Source of the DNA: Lentisphaeria bacterium
GTDB taxonomy: Bacteria > Verrucomicrobiota > Lentisphaeria > Oligosphaerales > Oligosphaeraceae
NCBI GenBank assembly: GCA_024405215.1
Contig: JAKSPB010000007.1
Location: 21,828 to 85,827, forward strand
Length of the DNA: 64,000 nucleotides
Direction: 5' to 3'
The notes under the pieces were generated by a model. That model was not told the origin of the DNA and did not search any database. It saw only the letters and a list, made by a program, of their open reading frames with translations. Position numbers and translations under genes: made by a program. Each line of letters opens with the position of its first letter. Within the stretch, counting starts at the first letter, position 1. Of the stretch, positions 27,246 through 35,156 are shown piece after piece.

Positions 27246-27343
27246 TGGAAATTTTGTCCTCGAGTTTCCTGCGTATTCAGCCTCGGGCACGAGCCAAGTC
27301 CGTGCCGTCAAGCCACAAACGACAACTTAAGTATATAGTTCCC
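27246..27343 (-). mobile_element. MITE-like element, diverged copy 2
   Basis: The complement begins GGGAACTATATACTTAAGTT and has CGGACTTGGCTCGTGCCCGAGGC, but the second half of the central hairpin is lost and the right end is degraded (98 bp). It sits between the XRE stop and the RbsB-like gene and could add a promoter or terminator. Confidence 0.6.
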
Positions 27344-27377
27344 ATTCGTTTTTTCTTTTTCTAAAAGTCACATCATC

Positions 27378-28331
27378 ATGAAAAAATTCCTCGCCTGTCT
27401 CTGCGCCCTCGTGTGCCTCTTCTCCCTCTGCTCCTGCAACGGGAACTCCTCTTCCTCCTCTTCCGAATCCAACCACAAGATCGGAATCCTGGCTCCGGCC
27501 GTCACCCACGGCTGGGTCGCGGGAACCGCTTTCTACGCAGAACAGCGCTGCAAGGAACTGGCCGAAAAGGGCGTCAAATACAAGATCCTGACCAGCTCCA
27601 ACGCCGATGAAATGACCCAGCAGCTGGATGACCTGGAAGCCTGGGGCGCCGAAGCCATCGTCGTCTATCCCCAGTGGCAGGGCATGGAAGTCCCCATCTC
27701 CGCCGCCATCAAGCGCGGAACCCCCGTGGTCAGCTTTGATATCGCGGTCCAGGCCGAAGGCATCCATGTCGTCAGCGGCGACAACGTGGGCATGGGCGTG
27801 GAAAGCGCAAAATACCTGGTGGACAAGCTGGGGAAGGACGCCACCATCGCCGTCATCACGGTTCCCACTTCCGGCTCCGTCTCCGCTCTCCGCGAACAGG
27901 GCTTCATGGATACCGTCAAGGAAATCGCCCCCGGCCTGAAACTCCTGCCCTACGCCTCAAAGTTCACCCGTGACGACGGCCTGAAGGACATGGCCGACAT
28001 CCTGGTCGCCAATCCCCGCATCGACGGCGTCTACTCCATGGACGACGAGCTCTCCATCGGCATCCTGCAGGCCATCCGCGAGGCCGGCCGCACCGACATC
28101 AAGGCCATCACCGGCGGAGGCGGCTGCCAGGAGTACTTCAAGCTGATGCAGACCACCAAGGACATCGCCCTCCAGTCCGCCCTCTACAGCCCAGCCATGA
28201 TCACCGAGGCAGTGGACGAGGCATACGACCTGGCTTGCGGAAAGGATGCGCCGGCCAGCCGCATCATCCCCACCACCATCGTGGACGCCACGAACTGCGC
28301 CGACTTCCTGAACGAGAACTCCCCCTACTGA
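27378..28331 (+). CDS. Sugar ABC transporter substrate-binding lipoprotein (RbsB type)
   Basis: The 317 residues open with a lipoprotein signal ending in LFSLCSCNG (lipobox LCSC, Cys after the cleavage site) and a Ser-rich tether. The periplasmic binding protein type 1 fold follows: HKIGILAPAVTHGWVAGTAFYAEQ, QQLDDLEAWGAEAIVVYPQ, VVSFDIAV and KAITGGGGCQEYF. The type is that of ribose, galactose and autoinducer binding proteins. It is the first gene of a binding protein - ATPase - permease operon and presumably binds a monosaccharide or a modified sugar in the periplasm. Confidence 0.88.
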   Translation: MKKFLACLCALVCLFSLCSCNGNSSSSSSESNHKIGILAPAVTHGWVAGTAFYAEQRCKELAEKGVKYKILTSSNADEMTQQLDDLEAWGAEAIVVYPQWQGMEVPISAAIKRGTPVVSFDIAVQAEGIHVVSGDNVGMGVESAKYLVDKLGKDATIAVITVPTSGSVSALREQGFMDTVKEIAPGLKLLPYASKFTRDDGLKDMADILVANPRIDGVYSMDDELSIGILQAIREAGRTDIKAITGGGGCQEYFKLMQTTKDIALQSALYSPAMITEAVDEAYDLACGKDAPASRIIPTTIVDATNCADFLNENSPY

Positions 28332-28336
28332 TTGTC

Positions 28337-29830
28337 GTGCGCATTGACTTCGACAAAATCAGCCATTCCTTCGGGAAGAACCGCGTCCTCCACCAAATCT
28401 CCCTGGAGATCCCTTCGGGAAGCATCCTGGGGCTCCTGGGAGAAAACGGCGCCGGAAAATCCACCCTCATGAATCTTCTGGGCGGACTCCTCCGGGTGCA
28501 GGAAGGACGCATCCTCCTGGACGGCGCGCCGGTCGTGCTGCGCTCTCCGGCGAATTCCATCGCCCACGGCATCGCCTTCATCCACCAGGAGCTCAATCCC
28601 ATCAACGACCTCTGCGTCTACGAGAACATCTTCCTGGGAAACGAGCTCCACAACCGTCTGGGAATCCTTCGGAGAGACGCCATGCGCAAAGAAGCGGAAA
28701 CGCTTCTCGCCTCCCTGGGCATGACCTTCTCCGCCGACACCATGATGCGGGAACTGGACGCAGGCCACAAGCAGATCGTGGAAATCGCCCGCGCCCTGCA
28801 CAACAACGCCCGTGTGCTCATCATGGACGAACCGACGACCTCGCTGACGGAACAGGAGGTCTCATGCCTCTTCCAAGTTGTGCGGACCTTGAGCGAAAAA
28901 GGCGTCACAATCATCTTCATTTCCCATAAGCTCAACGAAGTCAAGGAACTTTGCCACGATTACGCAGTCCTGCGCAACGGGACCCTTGTCGAGCAAGGAA
29001 AAATGGCGGACAAAGAGGTCGCCGACCTCTCCGAAGCCATCGTCGGCCATGAGCTCTCCCATTGGCAGAAGGCGAAAGACACCGTCCAAAGCCAAGAAAT
29101 CCTACGCGCGGAGGGTCTCGGCCGCCTTCCTGACTTCCAAGATATCCATTTCACGGTCCATAAGGGCGAGATCCTAGGTTTTACCGGACTGCTCGGCGAT
29201 GGCCGAAGCGAAATCTTCCGGTGTGTCTTCGGAGACATCCCGCGCCATGACGGCAAGCTCTTCCTGAATGGCAGGCCCTTTCACGCACGAAAGACAGCCG
29301 ACGCCATCCGGAACGGCATCGCCTACGTCCCCAGCAACCGCAAGGAGAATGCCATCGTTCCGGATCTGAGCATCCTGACCAACGGCACCCTGGCGACTCT
29401 GCGAAAGCACCGCCGCTTCGGCCTTCTGCAACGCAAGAGCCAACTGGAGGAATTCCTGCAAAAGGCAGGCGAATTCCATACCAAATACGCCGACGTGGAA
29501 GATCTGATCACCTCGCTTTCCGGCGGAAACCAGCAGAAAGTCGTCCTGACTCGCTGGCTGAATACCCATCCGCAGCTACTGATCCTGGACAACCCGACCC
29601 AAGGCGTCGACATCGGCGCACGCCAGGAAATCTACGACATCATCCAAGACATCGCCGCAGCGGGCGTTGCCGTGGTGGTACTCTCCGGCGACGGGCAGGA
29701 AATCACCAGGCTATGCCAGCGTGCCGTCGTCCTCTACCACGGCCGGCTGGCCGGAGAACTTTCCGGCGACAACCTGAACGAACAGAACATCATGGCACTG
29801 GCCACCGGCGCCATCAAGACCACCTCATGA
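28337..29830 (+). CDS. Sugar ABC transporter ATP-binding protein (RbsA type, two ABC domains)
   Basis: The 497 residues are a tandem of ABC domains as in RbsA/MglA. The first has Walker A LLGENGAGKSTLM, signature LDAGHKQIVEIARAL and Walker B VLIMDEPTTSL. The second has a degenerate Walker A (TGLLGDGRSEIFR), signature LSGGNQQKVVLTRWL and Walker B LLILDNPTQGVD; these substitutions are normal for the family. The likely start is a GTG five bases after the RbsB stop; earlier in-frame starts fall inside rbsB. Its TGA overlaps the permease ATG (ATGA). Confidence 0.9.
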   Translation: MRIDFDKISHSFGKNRVLHQISLEIPSGSILGLLGENGAGKSTLMNLLGGLLRVQEGRILLDGAPVVLRSPANSIAHGIAFIHQELNPINDLCVYENIFLGNELHNRLGILRRDAMRKEAETLLASLGMTFSADTMMRELDAGHKQIVEIARALHNNARVLIMDEPTTSLTEQEVSCLFQVVRTLSEKGVTIIFISHKLNEVKELCHDYAVLRNGTLVEQGKMADKEVADLSEAIVGHELSHWQKAKDTVQSQEILRAEGLGRLPDFQDIHFTVHKGEILGFTGLLGDGRSEIFRCVFGDIPRHDGKLFLNGRPFHARKTADAIRNGIAYVPSNRKENAIVPDLSILTNGTLATLRKHRRFGLLQRKSQLEEFLQKAGEFHTKYADVEDLITSLSGGNQQKVVLTRWLNTHPQLLILDNPTQGVDIGARQEIYDIIQDIAAAGVAVVVLSGDGQEITRLCQRAVVLYHGRLAGELSGDNLNEQNIMALATGAIKTTS

Positions 29831-30843
29831 AAAAGGCCCTACATTGGTTTTGCAAACAGTGGAGCGAAAAGCCCCTATTCAGCACCACTCTCACCCTGGC
29901 GGCAATGATCATCCTACAGACCTGCGCCCTGGGAACCGGCTACGCCAATTTCGGCGAGTGGGGAAATGCCTTCGTTGTCAACTGGATCAACGTCTTGCGC
30001 AATAACGCAACCGTAGGAATCATCGCCCTGGGCATGACATACGTCATCGTCTCCGGCGGGATCGACCTGGCGGTCGGCTCCACGCTCACCATGCTGGGGG
30101 CCTTCTTCCTTCTGCTCATTGACGACAAAGGCATCCTGGCCTCCTGCCATCTATCTGGCTGGACGGCCTTCGCCGTCGCCTTCGCGCTCGTGACGCTGGG
30201 CGGCGCCATCCTGGGAGAAATCAACGGAATCTTCATCGCGCACGGGGGCATCCCGGCTTTCATCGTCACGCTGGGCACCATGAAGATCTTCCGCAGCGTC
30301 ACCCAGTTCTTCATGCAAAAACGCTCCCTGGCGGTCCCCGATGAACTGCTGAATTTCTCCAGTCTTCAATTCGGGAAGTTCATGCTGATGCCGATCCTCT
30401 ACTGGCTTCTGGCTGCCGTCCTACTCCATCTGCTCTACCGCAAGACCATCTTCGGCAACCACGTCGTCGCCATCGGCTCCAACGGCAAGGCAGCGAAACT
30501 TGCCGGAATCCGCGTCCAGGCCGTAACCCGCCGCATCTATGTCCTCATGGGGATCCTCGTGGGCTTCGCCTCCATCGTCCAGGTCTGCCGCATCGGCTCC
30601 ATGGACTATGCAAACGCCGGCAGCGGATACGAAATGGACGCCATCGCCGCCGTCATCGTCGGCGGGACTCGCATGAGCGGCGGACGCGGCTCCATCGTCG
30701 GCACCATGCTGGGAATCCTCATCATCGGCGTGATGAACAACTTGTTGAACCTGTGGGGTGTTCCGCCCTTCCTGCGCGAGGCTTTCAAGGGCGTCATCGT
30801 CATCGTCGCCGTACTCTTCCAGAAAAAGGAAGCCACGGCATAA
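29827..30843 (+). CDS. Sugar ABC transporter permease (RbsC type)
   Basis: The 338 residues have about eight to ten hydrophobic segments and the family hallmarks: IIALGMTYVIVSGGIDLAVGS near residue 65, HGGIPAFIVTLGTMKIFRSV near 140, FGNHVVAIGSNGKAAKLAGI near 215 and AVIVGGTRMSGGRGSIVGTMLGILIIG near 275. It is the membrane channel of the RbsBAC-like transporter. Translation is coupled to the ATPase gene through the ATGA overlap. An MBL-fold gene follows 28 bp later in the same direction. Confidence 0.9.
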   Translation: MKKALHWFCKQWSEKPLFSTTLTLAAMIILQTCALGTGYANFGEWGNAFVVNWINVLRNNATVGIIALGMTYVIVSGGIDLAVGSTLTMLGAFFLLLIDDKGILASCHLSGWTAFAVAFALVTLGGAILGEINGIFIAHGGIPAFIVTLGTMKIFRSVTQFFMQKRSLAVPDELLNFSSLQFGKFMLMPILYWLLAAVLLHLLYRKTIFGNHVVAIGSNGKAAKLAGIRVQAVTRRIYVLMGILVGFASIVQVCRIGSMDYANAGSGYEMDAIAAVIVGGTRMSGGRGSIVGTMLGILIIGVMNNLLNLWGVPPFLREAFKGVIVIVAVLFQKKEATA

Positions 30844-30871
30844 CAACCAGAGCCTCTCCTTTGCACAAACC

Positions 30872-31627
30872 ATGAAACTACATTTTCTCGGCACCGGCGC
30901 AGCCGACTGGAACTGGCGAACCTACCCCGAAGGCACACGAGGCTCCACCATGACCCTTGTCAATGGCACGCTCCTTATCGACGCGGGCCCGTCCCTGACA
31001 CGCAATCTCTCCCTGGCGGAACTGGATGGCAAGCAAATCACAGAGGTGTTGATCACCCATTCGCACTCCGACCACTTCAACGTGGAACAACTGGAAGCCC
31101 TGGCGCAGGACCATCCCATCACCGTCCATGCCACGCTCCAGGCCCTGGCACGCCTGGCTCATCCGAATATCCGCAAGCACGCCATTGCAATCGGCGACGT
31201 CTTCACCGCCTGCGGAATCCAGGTCACCGCCACGCCGGCCAACCACGCCCTGAATGACCTGAAGGAAGCCGCCTTCCACTTCCTCCTGGAAGAAAATGGC
31301 AAACGGGTGCTCTATCACCTGGACGGCGCCTGGATGCTCTCCGTGGAACGCCAGCTCATCGGGAACACCCCGTTGGATGCCATCGTCTGGGACGCCACTT
31401 CAGGAACCACCCTCTATGACTGGCGCATGCCGGACCATAACGACCTGAAGATGATTTCCGATCTACGCCAGGGCATGCTGAAGATGCGCATCATCACGGC
31501 GAACACGCGGCATTTCTTCGACCATATCGCCTGGTCCCTCTGGCCTATGGACGCAGGAGAATGCCAGCGGGCAGCCAAGGACCATGGCGGAATCCTGACC
31601 GAAGACAACATGGTTGCGGAAATCTAG
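30872..31627 (+). CDS. MBL-fold metal-dependent hydrolase
   Basis: The 251 residues have the metallo-beta-lactamase motif HSHSDH near residue 62 (VLITHSHSDHFN), an N-terminal strand MKLHFLGTGAADW, the third-ligand His in TPANHALND and a ligand Asp in YHLDGAWM. The order resembles PhnP/RNase Z-like or UlaG-like phosphodiesterases. The gene follows the sugar permease closely and precedes a GH63-like gene, so it may open a lactone or a phosphoester made during catabolism of the imported sugar. That step is inferred from position. Confidence 0.75.
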   Translation: MKLHFLGTGAADWNWRTYPEGTRGSTMTLVNGTLLIDAGPSLTRNLSLAELDGKQITEVLITHSHSDHFNVEQLEALAQDHPITVHATLQALARLAHPNIRKHAIAIGDVFTACGIQVTATPANHALNDLKEAAFHFLLEENGKRVLYHLDGAWMLSVERQLIGNTPLDAIVWDATSGTTLYDWRMPDHNDLKMISDLRQGMLKMRIITANTRHFFDHIAWSLWPMDAGECQRAAKDHGGILTEDNMVAEI

Positions 31628-31634
31628 GCCAAGT

Positions 31635-31653
31635 GAGCCTTTTGAAAAGGCTC
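31635..31653. repeat. Perfect hairpin after the MBL gene
   Basis: GAGCCTTTTGAAAAGGCTC, a nine-base-arm inverted repeat eight bases after the stop codon. It lacks a T run, so it may be an mRNA 3'-end stabiliser or weak terminator within the operon. Confidence 0.5.
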
Positions 31654-31702
31654 CTATTCCTTCCCTTGAATCCATCTCCCCCCCCCAAAAAAACTGAACT
31701 TT

Positions 31703-32944
31703 ATGCCTACTGCACTTGAAGAAAAACGCGCTGCGTTGCGGAAATTCATTCTGGGAACCATCGGCGACACCTTGAAACAAGCCGATGGATTCCTCAAGCA
31801 CCCATACATTTCTCCCGGCGGTCCATACGCCGTCCAGCTCTGGGACTGGGATTCCTACTGGACCATCTACGCCATCCTGAACCTCGCCCGGCAGACCGGC
31901 GATGCCGCCCTCTTGGAAAAGGCCCGCCCCCATGCCAGGGGAACTCTCCTGAATTTCCTGGACCAGCAGGGTGAAGACGGCGCCATCCCCATCTGCATGG
32001 CGCCAAATTGCGCGGACATCTTCGATTGCCGCAGTTCCGCAGACTTCAATATGGCGAAGCCGTTCCTCGGACAAATGGCCTGGATGCTTCATGAGAACCG
32101 CGTCATGACCGACGACGAGCTGCGCACCTGCCTGCCAAAGCTGAAAAAATACCATGATTGCGCCATCAAACGCTACCAAGATTCCAGAACCGGACTCTTC
32201 TTCTGGGCTCATGACTGGGCCATCGGCGTGGACGACGACCCCGCAGCCTGGGGACGCCCCGCGAAATCCGCCGCCACACTCTATCAGAACGTCTTCCTCT
32301 ATCAGGATATGCTAGACGCATCAAAACTGGCGAAGGCCCTTGGAGACGAAGTCTGCGAAATGGAATACGCCGACCGTTGCCATGCCCTGAAGACAGCTTT
32401 GCAGAAATACTGCTGGGACCAGCGGGAGAAATCATTCTTCTCCGTGGATTTGCAATGCAACGCCAATCGCACGAAGAATGCCGTCGGCTGGACTCTCAAT
32501 ATCGGTTTGGATGCATTCTGGTTCTGCCTGCCCTTGAAGGTCCTGACTTGGAACTGCATCCTGCCATTCTGGGCCGGCTTGGGCACCCAAGAGCAATTCG
32601 ACGCCTTCGTCCGCGAAAATCTGGTTCCCGGGCGTCTCTGGAGCAATCACGGCATTCGTTCTCTCTCCCAGGACGAGCCGATGTACCGCCCGGAAGAGAA
32701 GCGCGGAAATCCAAGCAACTGGCTAGGGCCCATCTGGCTGATCGCCAACTACATCACCTGGCAGGCCCTGCTTCGCTACGAGCGTTCCGACCTGGCCGAC
32801 CAGCTGGCAGCCGATCTCATTGATATGCTCTACAACGATTTGCAGACCAACGGAAAGTTCCATGAATACTATTCTCCGGAATCCGGCCTAGGTGTCAACA
32901 ACCCAGGCTTCATGAGCTGGAATGCACTCGCCGCACTGCTGTAG
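31703..32944 (+). CDS. GH63-like (mannosylglycerate hydrolase/glucosidase type) glycoside hydrolase
   Basis: The 413 residues form an (alpha/alpha)6-type enzyme with GGPYAVQLWDWDSYWTIYAI near residue 38, FFWAHDWAIGVDD near 170 and NPSNWLGPIWLIANYITWQALL near 335, the style of GH63 and its bacterial alpha-glucosidase/mannosylglycerate hydrolases. No signal peptide, so cytoplasmic. It probably cleaves an oligosaccharide brought in by the adjacent RbsBAC-like transporter. It is a distant relative of the trehalase-like protein at 9527. An inverted repeat AGTAGCCCC/GGGGCTACT (32957-32993) lies just past the stop. Confidence 0.72.
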   Translation: MPTALEEKRAALRKFILGTIGDTLKQADGFLKHPYISPGGPYAVQLWDWDSYWTIYAILNLARQTGDAALLEKARPHARGTLLNFLDQQGEDGAIPICMAPNCADIFDCRSSADFNMAKPFLGQMAWMLHENRVMTDDELRTCLPKLKKYHDCAIKRYQDSRTGLFFWAHDWAIGVDDDPAAWGRPAKSAATLYQNVFLYQDMLDASKLAKALGDEVCEMEYADRCHALKTALQKYCWDQREKSFFSVDLQCNANRTKNAVGWTLNIGLDAFWFCLPLKVLTWNCILPFWAGLGTQEQFDAFVRENLVPGRLWSNHGIRSLSQDEPMYRPEEKRGNPSNWLGPIWLIANYITWQALLRYERSDLADQLAADLIDMLYNDLQTNGKFHEYYSPESGLGVNNPGFMSWNALAALL

Positions 32945-33040
32945 CGCTGAAACGGCAGTAGCCCCATCCTTCCTCAACCGGACGGGGCTACTGAACTTCC
33001 GAAACTATACAGAAACTATCCCCCTCTATTTTTAGCCTTT

Positions 33041-34834
33041 CTACAGGGCATCAAGATACATCAGAACGTACGCGCCCCAGGCATGGCAGTCGGAGCGGGT
33101 GGTTCCGAACTCTTCAGGCAGCGTAGTCAGACCGCCAATGTCCAGCAGGCAATTCCAGCGACGCATTCTCGCCTGTACCAGATCCTCCCAGCCAGCTTTC
33201 CGACAAGCTGATGCATAGTAGAAACTGAAGTAGATGCTGCATTCGGTGAGCTTCTCCTGCCGCAACCCCACGACCTCGTCGGGGGATTCGCCCGCCAGAA
33301 TGGAAAGGACCTGGGAATGCTCGGAAAAATGCTTGTGCTCCACGTCAATGGAGTAGAGTTTACGCTGGGGATCGTAGTATTTTTCCTTCAATTTCGCCAC
33401 CATGCGGTCGGCCCTCTCTCGCAATCCCTCACGGAAGCCGATTTCCGCCAGGCTCCGGAGCGCCATCACCAGCAGCCAGCTGTTCATGCTGTCAGGGGCA
33501 TCGCCCCTCAGGGGCGCGCCGAAATCCCATCCTTCGCACCAGTCGACGAAATTCCATCCCGGCGCATCCACCAGTTCGTCCTTGCAGTTGGCGAAGAGAT
33601 AATCCAGAAGACGATTGGCGGCAGGCAGCAGTTCCTCCACAAGGGCATTGCGTCCGTGCACCTTCCAGTAGTCGTGGAGCATCAGCAGCCAGATGGTCAT
33701 GTAGGAAGGAATGAATTGTTCCTCCTTGGTGGGATAGCGTGACTGGATGGCACCGTCCGACCGCTGGGAAAGCGAGAACATCCGCAGCGCCTTTTCCGGC
33801 AGTCGATGGTCGTCAGTCAGCAGATAAGTGCAAAGCATCGTCAGGCGCGTATCGCCCACATACTGCATCTGTTCCCAGAAGGGGCAGTCCATGTAAGTGT
33901 AATACATGCAGGACTGCAGGGTCTCCACGGCCATCTTTCCCATGGGGGAATCGCCCTGGTAATCCGGCAGAGGATATCCCGTCTTGAAATAGCGTACGCT
34001 GTATTTCACATCGCCTTCGATCTCGAAGGAGACGAAATGTCCGGCCCGCCACCAGTAATTCTCCCAATGGAGCGCTCCGTCCACATGGAAGACATCCTGG
34101 TTGTCAATGAAATACTTCCCGTCCCGGTTCCCCTTGTCGACGGTCAGCAGCGCCTTCCAATCCTCAAACTTGTCCGTGTGATAGGGAGCCTCGCTGAAAC
34201 GCACCTTCACCGTGCCTTTCCCTTGGAAATCCAAGGACGCCCAGGAGCAGGTATAGTGCTTGAAATGGTAGCGGTTTTCCGCCTGCCTCTCGGGAAAGAC
34301 CTCCTCGTAGCGCATTTCAGGCAGTTCTGCATCCGCCATGGGACGATGGTCGTCAAAACAGGCGACCGGTCCCCAGCCCTCGCCGCCGCCATAGATCCAC
34401 TGGTCGCAGTACTTTTCCGTCACCTCGACGCGCGGGAAAGTCCCCCAGTCGGGATAAGGCAAGGTAAAGAGCAGCCCCTCCTCCTCGCGGCACTCCCAAT
34501 TTTTCAACAGCCCGGAAAAATCCTCTACGCAAAAACCGTGATGGACGGTAAGCTGTCCGTAGGCGCTTTCCTTCACGCCAAAGCAAAGCACCCGGGCACT
34601 GAGGACATGCTCTCCTGCGTCGATTTCCGCAGAGACCGCCTTCCAATACCAGCGTTCCGGAACGCCGCGCTCCGGCCCCTCGGTCAAGCGTTTTCCGTCC
34701 AGAAAAAGCTGCGCCGTCTCGTCGGCGCTGAAGCGGAAGGAAAGCGTCCGTGCGGAAGAAGCTGTAAAGAGGCACCGGTAATCCGCAATATAGGCGCGGT
34801 CCGGCTCGTTGGCCAATGTCATCCAAGTCGTCAT
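33041..34834 (-). CDS. Alpha-L-rhamnosidase (GH78 family)
   Basis: The 597 residues start with a carbohydrate-binding beta domain (TLSFRFSADETAQLFLDGKRLTEGPERG, typical of GH78 N-domains), then a beta-sandwich, then the (alpha/alpha)6 catalytic domain with the hallmark MDCPFWEQMQYVGDTRLTML (general acid Glu) near residue 315 and GWNFVDWCEGWDFGAP near 420. Shorter than many GH78 enzymes. It lacks a signal peptide, so it acts inside the cell or after lysis. It faces the GH63-like gene tail to tail. A TGCTATGTT extended -10 lies about 70 bp upstream. Confidence 0.85.
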   Translation of the reverse strand: MTTWMTLANEPDRAYIADYRCLFTASSARTLSFRFSADETAQLFLDGKRLTEGPERGVPERWYWKAVSAEIDAGEHVLSARVLCFGVKESAYGQLTVHHGFCVEDFSGLLKNWECREEEGLLFTLPYPDWGTFPRVEVTEKYCDQWIYGGGEGWGPVACFDDHRPMADAELPEMRYEEVFPERQAENRYHFKHYTCSWASLDFQGKGTVKVRFSEAPYHTDKFEDWKALLTVDKGNRDGKYFIDNQDVFHVDGALHWENYWWRAGHFVSFEIEGDVKYSVRYFKTGYPLPDYQGDSPMGKMAVETLQSCMYYTYMDCPFWEQMQYVGDTRLTMLCTYLLTDDHRLPEKALRMFSLSQRSDGAIQSRYPTKEEQFIPSYMTIWLLMLHDYWKVHGRNALVEELLPAANRLLDYLFANCKDELVDAPGWNFVDWCEGWDFGAPLRGDAPDSMNSWLLVMALRSLAEIGFREGLRERADRMVAKLKEKYYDPQRKLYSIDVEHKHFSEHSQVLSILAGESPDEVVGLRQEKLTECSIYFSFYYASACRKAGWEDLVQARMRRWNCLLDIGGLTTLPEEFGTTRSDCHAWGAYVLMYLDAL

Positions 34835-35109
34835 GAAAACAAAAAAACTCCTATTTTGAGAGGGAATTGCCTCTTGAGGTTTTCAGGGAAAACACGCCAT
34901 AACATAGCATGAAATTCTCCATCCTTCCAGCAAGAAATCCAAAATCGGGCGGCCTTCTTTCGTTGCCACCGGTCAAGATCCGGCCCCCGCGTCCCGATGT
35001 ACGGCAGGCGCTTCCCTCCATTGAAAAGAACGGACGCGGAACGTTGAAAGCCCCCCTGTGCGCAAGCCCAAAGGAAACGCCTTTTCCCTTTGCATTCCGA
35101 TATCGCCAT

Positions 35110-35115
35110 TATATT
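35110..35115 (+). promoter_or_regulatory. -10-like hexamer before the second GH42-like gene
   Basis: GCCATTATATTACAAA, TATATT 41 bp before the ATG at 35157, in an otherwise GC-rich spacer. Confidence 0.4.
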
Positions 35116-35156
35116 ACAAAAATCTTTATCTTTCCCTCAAAACACCTCTTCTGAAA

